From DAOMFM01 sp035429825 (GTDB lineage: Bacteria; Acidobacteriota; Blastocatellia; UBA7656; JADIYM01), in NCBI GenBank assembly GCA_044224215.1, contig JBGAKX010000047.1:1-30850 (forward strand): a stretch of 30,850 nucleotides of DNA, read 5' to 3'. A program made the position numbers and the translations under genes. Below the pieces are notes generated by a model. That model saw only the letters and a list, made by a program, of their open reading frames with translations. It did not search any database and was not told where the DNA came from. Positions 17,087-24,809 of this stretch are shown piece by piece. The number at the start of each line of letters is the position of its first letter. Position 1 is the first letter of the stretch.

Positions 17087-18094
17087 CTAGTTCGCCTCGA
17101 TTTCGATCTTGAGGGTCTGCTCGACGGCCGCCTCGTCGACGTCGATCTGCTCGACGATCGAGTAGTCGCGGTCGCGTCGCCACGAGAATGCAATCATTTC
17201 GGCCAGCAGTCCGAAGAACAGGAACTGGACGCCGATGATGATGAGCATCGTGCCGAGCATCAGGATTGGACGGTCGCTGAGCGGTTTGCGGAACACGAGC
17301 CAGAGCGCGGTGAGGTACAGATCGATGACGAATCCGAACGAGAACGTGACGATTCCGATGAATCCAAAGAAGTGAAGCGGCTTGTTCGTGTACCTGGTGA
17401 GCAGGATCACGGTGAGCAGACTGAAGAATCCGCCAAAGTAGCGCTCGTAGCCGAACTTGGACTTTCCACGCTTTCGCGGTTCGTGCTGCACGGGCACTTC
17501 AACGATGCGGAAGCCACGGTAACTCGCAAGCACCGGAATGTACCTGTGGCGTTCGCCGTAGACCTGGAGCTCTTCGAGCACGGCGCGCTTGTAGCACTTG
17601 AAGCCGCAGTTGAAGTCGTGCAGCTGCACGCCCGTCATGAGACGCGTGACGAAGTTGTAGACCTTGGATGGGAGCGTCTTTGCGAACGGATCGTTGCGTT
17701 TGAGGCGCCACGCCGAGACGAGGTCGGCGCCCTTGTCGAGGCGCGCGAGCATCTTCGGGATCTCCTCGGGGAGGTCCTGGAGGTCTGCGTCCATGGTCAT
17801 GACGATGTCGAAGCGCGACAGGTCGAAACCGGCGGCGAGTGCCGCGGATTTTCCAAAGTTGCGACGGAATCGGATGATCCGCGTGTGCGCGGGGTCGGCG
17901 GCGTGGAGGTCGCGGAGCGTGCCGTAGCCGCCGTCGCGGCTTCCGTCGTCGACGAACACGATCTCGTAGCGATCGGAGACCGTGGGCAACACCGCGTCGA
18001 GCCGCTCCTTCAATTCGACAAGATTGGGTTCTTCGTTGAAGAGCGGGATTACGACCGAGATGTCGCGCTTGGGCGGTATCTCATCCTTTTTCAC
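17087..18094 (-). CDS. Polyprenyl-phosphate glycosyltransferase (GT2, DPM1/ArnC/GtrB type)
   Basis: 335 residues. The GT-A domain (1-230) has ISVVIPLFNEEPNL, IVFVDDGSRDGG, the DXD motif in MTMDADLQDLPEEIPKM, and HDFNCGFKCYKR, all typical of dolichol/undecaprenyl-phosphate sugar synthases. Two C-terminal hydrophobic helices (FFGFIGIVTFSFGFVIDLYL and LIIIGVQFLFFGLLAEMIAF) and a short acidic tail follow. It would load a sugar onto polyprenyl phosphate at the inner membrane, supplying a lipid-linked donor or starter for the locus. It is first in the run. The GTG start has no Shine-Dalgarno, and the best promoter would place the transcript start only a few bases upstream. Confidence 0.92.
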   Translation of the reverse strand: MKKDEIPPKRDISVVIPLFNEEPNLVELKERLDAVLPTVSDRYEIVFVDDGSRDGGYGTLRDLHAADPAHTRIIRFRRNFGKSAALAAGFDLSRFDIVMTMDADLQDLPEEIPKMLARLDKGADLVSAWRLKRNDPFAKTLPSKVYNFVTRLMTGVQLHDFNCGFKCYKRAVLEELQVYGERHRYIPVLASYRGFRIVEVPVQHEPRKRGKSKFGYERYFGGFFSLLTVILLTRYTNKPLHFFGFIGIVTFSFGFVIDLYLTALWLVFRKPLSDRPILMLGTMLIIIGVQFLFFGLLAEMIAFSWRRDRDYSIVEQIDVDEAAVEQTLKIEIEAN

Positions 18095-18103
18095 AACTTT
18101 GCG

Positions 18104-18132
18104 AGTATATAGGCGGCACGAAGCCGCGGCAA
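18104..18132 (-). promoter_or_regulatory. Putative promoter of the glycan locus, near-leaderless
   Basis: On the minus strand, TTGCCG (18132-18127) and TATACT (18109-18104) are separated by 17 bases; the -10 matches 5 of 6 positions. Transcription starting about 7 bases after the -10 would begin near 18097, only about 3 bases before the GTG at 18094. This agrees with the lack of a Shine-Dalgarno. Confidence 0.55.
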
Positions 18133-18184
18133 GAAGCAGGGGACGGAGCTCACGACGTGCGCCCCGCGTTTGCAGCAGCCGGCG

Positions 18185-19066
18185 TCATCCCGAAATCGAG
18201 CGCGCGCACGACAGGAACGCGCGCGCTGCCTGCGAGAGGTTCGAGCCCGTTCGGTACACCAGGTAGACCTTTCGCTCGAAACGCATCTCGCGCACGGTCA
18301 GTGCGACAACCTGCCCTCGCTCGATTTCGGAGCGCGCCGCGAGACGCGGCATGAGCGCGACGCCGAGCCCCTGCTCGACGAGCCGCTTGATCGCCTCGAG
18401 CGTCGGCAGTTCGAGCGCGATGTTCAGCGGCGTCTTGAACCGGTCGAACGTGTGCACGACCTTTTCGCGGTACGGTGAGCGTACGTTGTGCGCCAGGAAC
18501 GCTTCGACGCCGAGCTCGCGGACGGACACGTCGCGCAGTCCGGCGAGACGGTGGCCGGGCGCCACGATGAGCGCAAGCTCGTCCGCTCCCGCAGCGACGG
18601 CCTTGAGCGCGGGGCTGTTCGGGCGGAACGTGATCATGCCAAGCTCGACGTCGCGGCCGATCACCTCGGCGGGAATCCTGCTCGCGAGACTCCGCTTGAT
18701 CTCGACCTTGATGTGAGGATGGCGGCGCCGATACTCGCATATCATCGGCAGCAGATGCATGACGGTGTACTCGTTCGCCGCGATCGCGACCTTGCCCCGC
18801 TGCGAATCGGCGAGCTCGCGGACGGCGCCCTGCGCGTCGCGGCGCAGGTTCAGCATCTGTTGCGCGTAGTCGAACAGCACCTGGCCTGCGGCGGTCAGCG
18901 TTCCATCCTTGGACGATCGATCGAAGACCGATTCGCCGACCTCTTCCTCGAGCTTGCGAATCGCCTGGCTCACCGCCGGTTGCGTCCGGTTCAGGCGCAG
19001 GGCGGCGCGCGAAAAGCCGCGCTCCTGCGCGACGGCGATCAGGACTTCGAGCTGGTTGAGTTCCAT
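18185..19066 (-). CDS. LysR-family transcriptional regulator
   Basis: 293 residues. The winged helix-turn-helix covers residues 1-60 (MELNQLEVLIAVAQERGFSRAALRLNRTQPAVSQAIRKLEEEVGE in outline). A linker helix follows, then a LysR substrate-binding domain from about 90, with GKVAIAANEYTVMHLLP and ALELPTLEAIKRLVEQGLGVALMPR. It is divergent from leuA with 132 bases between the starts, the classic arrangement for a LysR regulator of its neighbour. A leucine-pathway intermediate is the obvious effector candidate, but that is inference. The region between its stop and the GT2 start (18095-18184) holds only the promoter described above. Confidence 0.94.
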   Translation of the reverse strand: MELNQLEVLIAVAQERGFSRAALRLNRTQPAVSQAIRKLEEEVGESVFDRSSKDGTLTAAGQVLFDYAQQMLNLRRDAQGAVRELADSQRGKVAIAANEYTVMHLLPMICEYRRRHPHIKVEIKRSLASRIPAEVIGRDVELGMITFRPNSPALKAVAAGADELALIVAPGHRLAGLRDVSVRELGVEAFLAHNVRSPYREKVVHTFDRFKTPLNIALELPTLEAIKRLVEQGLGVALMPRLAARSEIERGQVVALTVREMRFERKVYLVYRTGSNLSQAARAFLSCARSISG

Positions 19067-19114
19067 GTGGTGCGTTATGCCCTCGGTAAGCGGGCCTTAT
19101 GGTATCACGATTGA

Positions 19115-19128
19115 TTATGTTTTCATAA
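19115..19128. promoter_or_regulatory. Candidate LysR operator in the leuA divergent promoter
   Basis: TTATG-TTTT-CATAA is a perfect 5-base inverted repeat with the T-N11-A geometry recognised by LysR-type regulators. It lies in the AT-rich middle of the lysR-leuA intergenic region, 49 bases from the LysR start and 70 bases from the leuA start. Confidence 0.55.
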
Positions 19129-19198
19129 AGATTATTAGTTTGACTTATCTCGACTGGCCTCCCTACGCTCGCTCTCACCAAACCGGGAGAGAGGTGAG

Positions 19199-20407
19199 AT
19201 GACCAAGCAGCGAATCGTCGTGTTCGACACGACCCTGCGCGACGGCGAGCAGGCGCCTGGGTGTTCGATGACGCTCGACGAGAAGATCGTCTTTGCGGAG
19301 CAGCTCGAGGAGCTCGGCGTCGACGTGATCGAAGCCGGGTTTCCGATCGCATCCGACGGTGACTTTGCGGCGGTCTCGGCCGTCGCGGAGCTGTGCCGGA
19401 GCTCCACGATCGCCGCGCTGTGTCGGACCGCCGAAGACGACATCGTTCGAGCCGCGACGGCGCTCAAGCGGGCGGAGCGGCCGCGGATTCACACGTTCGT
19501 GGCAACGTCCGACATTCACCTCGAGCACAAGCTCGGCAAGACACGAAAGGAAGTCGTCGAGATGACGCGCCGGGCGGTTCGGCTCGCGTGTTCGCTCGCG
19601 CCCGAAGTCGAGTTCTCGGCCGAGGACGCAACGCGCAGCGATACGGACTTTCTGTGCGACGTTCTCTCGGTCGCGGCCGACGAAGGCGCCACAATCCTGA
19701 ACGTGCCCGACACGGTCGGGTATGCGACGCCGAGCGAATACGGCGAACTGATCGGCGATGTCAAACGCCGCGTCGTGGGAGATCGGGAGATCGTCATCTC
19801 GGCGCATTGCCATAACGACCTGGGTCTCGCCGTTGCCAACTCGCTCGCGGCCATCGAGGCCGGCGCGCGCCAGGTTGAGTGCACCGTGAACGGGATCGGC
19901 GAGCGCGCCGGCAACGCCGCGCTCGAGGAGATTGTCGTCGCGCTCAACGTCCGGGCCGACAGGCTTCCGTTTTCGACCGGCGTCGATTCGCGCGAGATCG
20001 CGCGTTCCAGCCGGTTGCTGTCGACGATCGTGGGATTCGGCGTCCAGCCGAACAAGGCGATCGTCGGCCGCAACGCGTTTGCGCACGAAGCGGGAATCCA
20101 CCAGCACGGCGTCCTCAAGAACCCGTTGTGCTACGAGATCCTCACGCCCGAGTCCGTTGGCGTTGAGACCAACTCGATCGTGCTCGGAAAGCACTCGGGC
20201 CGCCACGCGCTCGTAATGAGATATGCGGAGCTCGGCTACGAACTCGTGGGCGTCGAGGTGCGCGAGGTGTACGACCGGTTCACGGCGCTTGCGGATCGAA
20301 AGAAGCGGATCTTTGACCAGGATCTGCTCTCGATCCTGCCCGCGGCGCGCGGCGGCGAATCGCCAGGTGTTCCCAACCGCGCAATGCGAGAGGATCAGGT
20401 GGCGTAG
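19199..20407 (+). CDS. leuA: 2-isopropylmalate synthase, short form without regulatory domain
   Basis: A 402-residue member of the LeuA/homocitrate synthase family that condenses acetyl-CoA with 2-oxoisovalerate, the first step to leucine. Motifs are FDTTLRDGEQAPGC (N-terminal catalytic), HCHNDLGLAVANSLAAIEAG (metal-binding His pair), NGIGERAGNAALEE, HEAGIHQHG and LGKHSGRHAL. The protein ends soon after KKRIFDQDLLSI. The C-terminal LeuA_dimer domain of about 100 residues that binds leucine in standard LeuA (about 510 residues) is missing. Feedback inhibition of the usual kind is therefore unlikely. A GAGAGG Shine-Dalgarno precedes the ATG. Location with leuBCD argues for isopropylmalate rather than homocitrate or citramalate synthesis. 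Confidence 0.9.
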   Translation: MTKQRIVVFDTTLRDGEQAPGCSMTLDEKIVFAEQLEELGVDVIEAGFPIASDGDFAAVSAVAELCRSSTIAALCRTAEDDIVRAATALKRAERPRIHTFVATSDIHLEHKLGKTRKEVVEMTRRAVRLACSLAPEVEFSAEDATRSDTDFLCDVLSVAADEGATILNVPDTVGYATPSEYGELIGDVKRRVVGDREIVISAHCHNDLGLAVANSLAAIEAGARQVECTVNGIGERAGNAALEEIVVALNVRADRLPFSTGVDSREIARSSRLLSTIVGFGVQPNKAIVGRNAFAHEAGIHQHGVLKNPLCYEILTPESVGVETNSIVLGKHSGRHALVMRYAELGYELVGVEVREVYDRFTALADRKKRIFDQDLLSILPAARGGESPGVPNRAMREDQVA

Positions 20408-20409
20408 CG

Positions 20410-21516
20410 ATGAGACTCAGACTCTGCGTGCTGCCGGGCGACGGCATCGGGCCCGAAGTCACCGCCGCCGCGCTCGGCGTTCTTCAATCCATTGCCGACG
20501 TGCATGGCCATTCCATCAGTATCGTCGAACGGCCGATCGGGGCGGATGCGATCGAACGCACCGGAGAGCCGCTGCCGGTCGAAACACTCGAAGCGTGCCT
20601 GGCGAGCGACGCCGTGCTGCTCGGTGCCGTCGGCGCCCCCGGCTTTGACACGGTCGCGCGCGAACGGCGGCCAGAGGCCGGTCTGCTCGCGCTCCGTGAG
20701 GCATGTGGAGCATTTGCAAACCTGCGACCTGCGCGATGGTACGACGCAACGGCCGACTGTTCGCCGCTGCGACCCGCCGTCGCGTCGGGAGCCGACGTGA
20801 TGTTCGTGCGCGAGCTCCTGTCGGGACTGTACTTCGGCACGCCGCGGGGAATCGGATACGACAACGGAGAACTGCGTGCGGTGAACACGATGCGTTACTC
20901 CGCCAGCGAGGTTGCGCGGGTTGCGCACATCGCATTCACGTGCGCGCGTGCGCGGCGCGGGCATGTGACGTCGGTCGACAAGGCGAACGTCCTCGAGGCG
21001 TCGCAGCTGTGGCGCGAGACCGTCACACACGTCGCCGGCGAGTATCCGGACGTTCAACTCGAGCATCGCTACGTCGACGCGTTTGCGATGATGCTCGTGA
21101 CCGATCCGCGCCATTTCGACGTCATCGTCACCGAGAACCTCTTTGGCGACATTCTGTCCGACGAGGCAGCCGCGATCACCGGCTCGCTCGGGATGCTTCC
21201 GTCCGCGAGTATCGGCGGTCGTGTCGACATCTACGAGCCCGTGCACGGCTCGGCGCCGAACCTCGCGGGTCACGACGTCGCGAATCCGCTCGGTGCGATC
21301 GCTTCGATCGCGATGATGCTCAGACACACGGCCCGCCTTGATCGAGAAGCGGCCGACGTCGAGTCAGCCATCGATGCGGTGCTGGACGCCGGCTATCGAA
21401 CGATCGACATCTCCCGCGGAGATGGCCGAACGGTGTCGACGTCGCACATGGGACACCTTGTCGCAGAGGCGGTTGTCGAGTTGTCCGAGATGCGCCATCC
21501 GTTCCACGCGGTGTAG
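20410..21516 (+). CDS. leuB: 3-isopropylmalate dehydrogenase
   Basis: 368 residues. It oxidatively decarboxylates 3-isopropylmalate with NAD+. Seen are LPGDGIGPEV at the N terminus, VRELLSGLYFGTPRG (the LeuB-specific substrate loop), SVDKANVLEASQLWRE, the signature VTENLFGDILSDEAAAITGSLGMLPSAS, and YEPVHGSAPNLAGHDVANPLG (NAD site). The length is normal (about 350-370). It starts two bases after the leuA stop, with AGGTGG just upstream inside leuA, so the two are cotranscribed. Confidence 0.96.
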   Translation: MRLRLCVLPGDGIGPEVTAAALGVLQSIADVHGHSISIVERPIGADAIERTGEPLPVETLEACLASDAVLLGAVGAPGFDTVARERRPEAGLLALREACGAFANLRPARWYDATADCSPLRPAVASGADVMFVRELLSGLYFGTPRGIGYDNGELRAVNTMRYSASEVARVAHIAFTCARARRGHVTSVDKANVLEASQLWRETVTHVAGEYPDVQLEHRYVDAFAMMLVTDPRHFDVIVTENLFGDILSDEAAAITGSLGMLPSASIGGRVDIYEPVHGSAPNLAGHDVANPLGAIASIAMMLRHTARLDREAADVESAIDAVLDAGYRTIDISRGDGRTVSTSHMGHLVAEAVVELSEMRHPFHAV

Positions 21517-21538
21517 GCGCGACGTCGTTGCACATTCA

Positions 21539-22933
21539 ATGAGTACACCGCGAACACTGCTCGACAAGATCTGGGATGCCCATGTCGTCTGCCGCTCCGA
21601 CGGCCGACCGGATCTCCTGTACATCGACCTTCACCTCGTCCACGAAGTCACGTCTCCGCAGGCGTTCGAGGGTCTCCGTTTGTCGAACAGGCGCGTCCGG
21701 CGGCCGGACTTGACGGTTGCGACAGTCGATCACAACGTGCCGACCATCGGACGGAATCTGCCGTGGGAGGACGAGACGGCGGCGCTCCAGGTCGAGACGC
21801 TCCGGCGCAACTGCCGCGAGTCCGGAATCACGCTGTACGACGTCGACTCGGCAAACCAGGGCATCGTGCACGTCATCGGTCCCGAGCTCGGCCTGACGCG
21901 GCCCGGCATGACGATCGTGTGCGGTGACAGCCACACGAGCACGCACGGTGCGTTTGGAGCGCTCGCGTTCGGTATCGGCACGTCCGAGGTCGAGCACGTG
22001 CTCGCCACGCAGTGCTTGTCGCAGACCAAGCCCGGTTCGTTCGAGATTCGCATCGATGGTGCGCTCGCCGCGGGTGTGACGGCCAAGGACGTCGCCCTCG
22101 GAGTCATCGAGCGGATCGGAACGAGTGGCGGCGCGGGCTCTGCGATCGAGTTCACCGGCAGCACGATCCGATCCCTCTCGATGGAAGGCCGGATGACGCT
22201 CTGCAACATGAGCATCGAGGCCGGGGCGCGGGCCGGCCTTGTGGCGCCGGACGAGACGACATTCGACTATCTCGACCGCTGTCCAGGGGCGACACGCGAC
22301 GCGGTGGACGGCTGGCGCCGGCTCGTCAGCGATCCCGACGCCGCGTTCGATCGGCGCCAAACGATAGACGCGACAACACTTGAGCCGTTCGTCACGTGGG
22401 GCACGAATCCTGGCATGGTCGCCCCCATCACCGGAGCCGTCCCGACGCGCGCCTCCACCGGCGCATCCGGCCGAGCATCGCTCGATCGCGCGCTCGCGTA
22501 CATGGGGCTCGCACCGGGAACTCGCATCGAAGACATTCCGGTCGATCGCGTGTTCATCGGCTCGTGCACCAATGCGCGTATCGAAGACCTGCGCGCCGCC
22601 GCCGCCGTCGTGAAGGGCTATCGAGTGCACCGTGACGTGCGCGGCATGGTCGTGCCTGGATCGCAACGGGTCCGGCGCGCGGCCGAAGCTGAGGGACTCG
22701 ACCGCATCTTCCTCGAGGCGGGACTCGAATGGCGCGACGCCGGGTGTTCGATGTGCCTCGGCATGAACCCCGACATTCTCGCGCCCGGCGAACGATGCGC
22801 GTCGACGAGCAACCGGAACTTCGAGGGACGGCAGGGACGCGGCGGCCGCACGCACCTCGTCAGCCCGTCGATGGCGGCCGCCGCGGCGGTGCGCGGGCGG
22901 TTCACCGACGTGCGAGCGTGGACGTATCGGTAG
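21539..22933 (+). CDS. leuC: 3-isopropylmalate dehydratase large subunit
   Basis: 464 residues, the bacterial LeuC length. Aconitase-family motifs are LLYIDLHLVHEVTSPQAF, TVDHNVPT, CGDSHTSTHGAFGALAFGIG and the 4Fe-4S cysteines in FIGSCTNARIEDL and DAGCSMCLGMNPD. ASTSNRNFEGRQGRGGRTHL follows. With LeuD it isomerises 2-isopropylmalate to 3-isopropylmalate. The ATG at 21539, 22 bases after the leuB stop, has no recognisable Shine-Dalgarno; it is chosen because the family N terminus (PRTLLDKIWDAHVV) follows directly. Confidence 0.96.
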   Translation: MSTPRTLLDKIWDAHVVCRSDGRPDLLYIDLHLVHEVTSPQAFEGLRLSNRRVRRPDLTVATVDHNVPTIGRNLPWEDETAALQVETLRRNCRESGITLYDVDSANQGIVHVIGPELGLTRPGMTIVCGDSHTSTHGAFGALAFGIGTSEVEHVLATQCLSQTKPGSFEIRIDGALAAGVTAKDVALGVIERIGTSGGAGSAIEFTGSTIRSLSMEGRMTLCNMSIEAGARAGLVAPDETTFDYLDRCPGATRDAVDGWRRLVSDPDAAFDRRQTIDATTLEPFVTWGTNPGMVAPITGAVPTRASTGASGRASLDRALAYMGLAPGTRIEDIPVDRVFIGSCTNARIEDLRAAAAVVKGYRVHRDVRGMVVPGSQRVRRAAEAEGLDRIFLEAGLEWRDAGCSMCLGMNPDILAPGERCASTSNRNFEGRQGRGGRTHLVSPSMAAAAAVRGRFTDVRAWTYR

Positions 22934-22944
22934 GGAGAACCGCA

Positions 22945-23535
22945 ATGGAACCGTTTCGCACGCACACCGGCATCGTCGCGCCGCTCGACCGGGCGGACAT
23001 CGACACCGATCAGATCGTTCCAAAGCAGTTTCTCAAGCGGATCGAACGCGCGGGCTTTGGCGAGTTCCTCTTCAACGACTGGCGACGCAACGCGGACGGG
23101 ACCGACAACCCCGACTTCGTCCTGAACAAGCCTGCCTTTCGGCACGCGTCCGTGCTTGTCGCCGGGGCCAATTTCGGGTGCGGCTCGTCGCGGGAGCACG
23201 CACCCTGGGCGCTGCAGGATTTCGGCTTTCGCGTAATCATAGCTCCCTCGTTCGCGGACATCTTTGCGAACAACTGCGTGAAGATCGGCCTCCTTCCGAT
23301 CATCCTTGACCCGGCCGAAGTGCATGCGCTCGCAAGCTGCGCTGCGAAACTCCCGGGGTACCAGGTGACGGCCGATCTCGAGGCTGGCATCGTGCACGAT
23401 CGAAGCGGATTTGTTGCGCAGTTTGCGATTGGCGACTTCGAACGCGCGTGTCTGCTGAACGGACTCGACGAGATCGGGTTGACGCTCGAGTCGGAGAGCC
23501 GGATTGCCGAGTACGAGCGGGTTCGCGGTCGGTAG
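22945..23535 (+). CDS. leuD: 3-isopropylmalate dehydratase small subunit
   Basis: 196 residues. It forms the swivel domain of the isopropylmalate isomerase. Seen are HTGIVAPLDRADIDTDQIVPKQFLKRI, FGEFLFNDWR, VLVAGANFGCGSSREHAPWAL and IIAPSFADIFANNCVKIGLLPI, all LeuD hallmarks. A GGGAG Shine-Dalgarno overlaps the leuC stop, 11 bases before the ATG. It is the last leu gene. The ~0.8-kb repeat region begins directly after its stop and separates it from argR. Confidence 0.96.
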   Translation: MEPFRTHTGIVAPLDRADIDTDQIVPKQFLKRIERAGFGEFLFNDWRRNADGTDNPDFVLNKPAFRHASVLVAGANFGCGSSREHAPWALQDFGFRVIIAPSFADIFANNCVKIGLLPIILDPAEVHALASCAAKLPGYQVTADLEAGIVHDRSGFVAQFAIGDFERACLLNGLDEIGLTLESESRIAEYERVRGR

Positions 23536-23570
23536 TTGGGGCCTGAGCGCATACCAACCACGAAACGGAG

Positions 23571-23590
23571 CTGAGCGCGGTAGCGCTCAG
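23571..23590. repeat. Palindrome copy 1 of the leuD-argR repeat region
   Basis: CTGAGCGC-GGTA-GCGCTCAG, perfect 8-bp arms, 35 bases after the leuD stop. As RNA it would fold into a stable GC-rich hairpin and could protect or end the leu transcript. Confidence 0.8.
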
Positions 23591-23669
23591 ACCCCGACAA
23601 AATTCATCACCAACGATCGAGGTCGGGATGGTCGCAAGGATCAACCTCGGTCGCACCTCACTTTGGGGC

Positions 23670-23689
23670 CTGAGCGCTACCGCGCTCAG
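23670..23689. repeat. Palindrome copy 2 of the leuD-argR repeat region
   Basis: The same arms with the loop TACC, that is, the reverse-complement orientation of copies 1 and 3. Confidence 0.8.
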
Positions 23690-23931
23690 CTCAGATACAA
23701 CGTTCTGCTTGAACGCGGGCCAACCACGAAACGAAGCTGAGCGCTACCGCGCCATCGGAGCTGAGCGCGGTGCATGGCGCACAACGCAAGTCGTTGCAGC
23801 CACGCTTCGAACACTGCATTGCGCTACCGCGCCATCGTGCTGAGCGCAAGTCAGGTTGCAGATGGCGCACAACGCTGGTTCGAACGGTGATGCAAGCGAA
23901 CGTTGGGGCAGCGCTACCCGCGCCATCGGAG

Positions 23932-23951
23932 CTGAGCGCGGTAGCGCTCAG
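23932..23951. repeat. Palindrome copy 3 of the leuD-argR repeat region
   Basis: Exact repeat of copy 1 with loop GGTA. It is preceded by the GCGCTACC-CGCGCCATCGGAG unit that also precedes a degenerate copy at 23761. Confidence 0.8.
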
Positions 23952-24300
23952 AAATCATGCTGCATGGCGGCACAACGCACGTTGTTGCAGTCGCGCTGTT
24001 CGAACAGTGATGCCAAGCGAGGATGCGGGCGCACAACGCACGTTGTTGCAGTCGCGCTGGCCGGTGATGAAGCGCTACCGCGCCATCAGCTGAGCGCGGT
24101 AAAGCGCGTCGAACCCAAACTGCATGGCGCACAACGCACGTTGTTGCGTACCGCGCTGGTTCGAACAGGGATGCGCGAACGTTGGGAGCGCTACTGCGCT
24201 GAGCCGAGCGCGGTAGCCGCGCTCGCTCAGATACGAACGTTTTGCCTGAACATGAAGCGCTACCCACCGTCGATACAACGTTCTGCCTGGAACGCGATGC

Positions 24301-24345
24301 TGCATTCTCTTTTGATTATGCATGATTATGCGCAGATTATGCATT
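24301..24345 (+). promoter_or_regulatory. Candidate ArgR operator (phased GATTATGC repeats)
   Basis: A sharply AT-rich segment inside GC-rich DNA holds three direct copies of GATTATGC at 24314, 24324 and 24335. They are spaced 10 and 11 bases apart, so all face the same side of the helix. The argR ATG (24339) lies in the third copy. TGCAT words, the half-site type seen in several ArgR operators, occur at 24301, 24319 and 24340. Autoregulation by ArgR binding over its own start is the likely meaning. Confidence 0.6.
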
Positions 24346-24809
24346 CAGCAGTTCGAAAGAGCGACCGGCAGGCGGCCATCGTCGACATCGTGCGGACCGA
24401 GCAGATCGCCACCCAGTCGGGCCTGCGCGACGCGCTCGCCGGCCGGGGCATCGAGTGCGACCAGGGCACCGTTTCGCGGGACATCCGTGAACTCGGCCTC
24501 GTAAAGGCAGCAGGCGACGACGGCGGGTACTACTACGCCGCGATCGACGACGTATCGCCCGTTGTAAGGACCTCTCGCATCTCGGTGCTTCGTCAGATGG
24601 TCAAAGCCGTCGTGGCATCGCAGCCCGTCGTCGTGATCCGATGCGGCCCGGGCAATGCCCCCGCGGTGGGTGAAGCGCTGGATCATCTCGGCCTCGCGGA
24701 CATCATCGGCACCGTTGCAGGCGACGACACCCTGATGGCGGTCGTCCGCGAAGGCGCCAGCGCCAATGACACGGCAAACGAGATTCTGAAGGAGATAGGA
24801 TTCAAGTGA
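24339..24809 (+). CDS. argR: Arginine repressor ArgR
   Basis: 156 residues, standard ArgR/AhrC length. The N-terminal winged helix is at 1-75 (RQAAIVDIVRTEQIATQSGLRDAL, CDQGTVSRDIRELGLVKA). The C-terminal hexamerisation and arginine-binding domain is at 85-156 (VVVIRCGPGNAPAVGEALDHLG, IIGTVAGDDTLMAVVRE with the conserved GDD). It represses arginine synthesis when arginine is high. I use the ATG at 24339; an in-frame ATG at 24318 would add seven residues, and the open frame runs further back into the repeats, where it is not coding. Its stop overlaps the argG start by 4 bases (GTGA), so repressor and first enzyme are coupled. Confidence 0.95.
   Translation: MHSAVRKSDRQAAIVDIVRTEQIATQSGLRDALAGRGIECDQGTVSRDIRELGLVKAAGDDGGYYYAAIDDVSPVVRTSRISVLRQMVKAVVASQPVVVIRCGPGNAPAVGEALDHLGLADIIGTVAGDDTLMAVVREGASANDTANEILKEIGFK

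Larger units (their letters stand above)
23541..24300. repeat. Mosaic palindromic repeat region between leuD and argR
   Basis: About 760 bases with no credible gene, made of several interleaved repeat families. (1) An exact palindrome with 8-base arms and a GGTA/TACC loop occurs three times. (2) GCGCTACCGCGCCAT, followed within about 12 bases by GAGCGC, occurs near 23741, 23821, 23911 (one extra C) and 24072. (3) GGCGCACAACGCACGTTGTTGC or close variants occur near 23778, 23866, 23969, 24030 and 24128; most contain the small inverted repeat ACAACG-CA-CGTTGT. (4) GATACAACGTTCTGC-like units occur at 23694, 24230 and 24272. (5) ACCAACCACGAAACG-like units occur twice (about 23553 and 23720). Spacings are irregular (61-103 bases for family 3). 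All six frames are short or low in coding character. Confidence 0.85.

Noticed and set aside
21536..23023. Minus-strand open frame of about 495 codons
   Set aside because: Antisense to leuC, which is fully conserved. The translated sequence is Arg/Ala/His-rich with no family motifs.
23541..24300. CRISPR array
   Set aside because: Repeats are of several kinds, degenerate and irregularly spaced (61-103 bases), without unique spacers of constant size and without cas genes nearby.
23541..24300. Leucine or arginine attenuator/T-box leader
   Set aside because: No run of Leu or Arg codons in a short leader peptide and no T-box core sequence could be seen. The structures are repeated rather than mutually exclusive.
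23856..24338. N-terminal extension of ArgR or a small protein in the repeat region
   Set aside because: The open frame runs through palindromic repeats with no Shine-Dalgarno. ArgR has its normal length from 24339.
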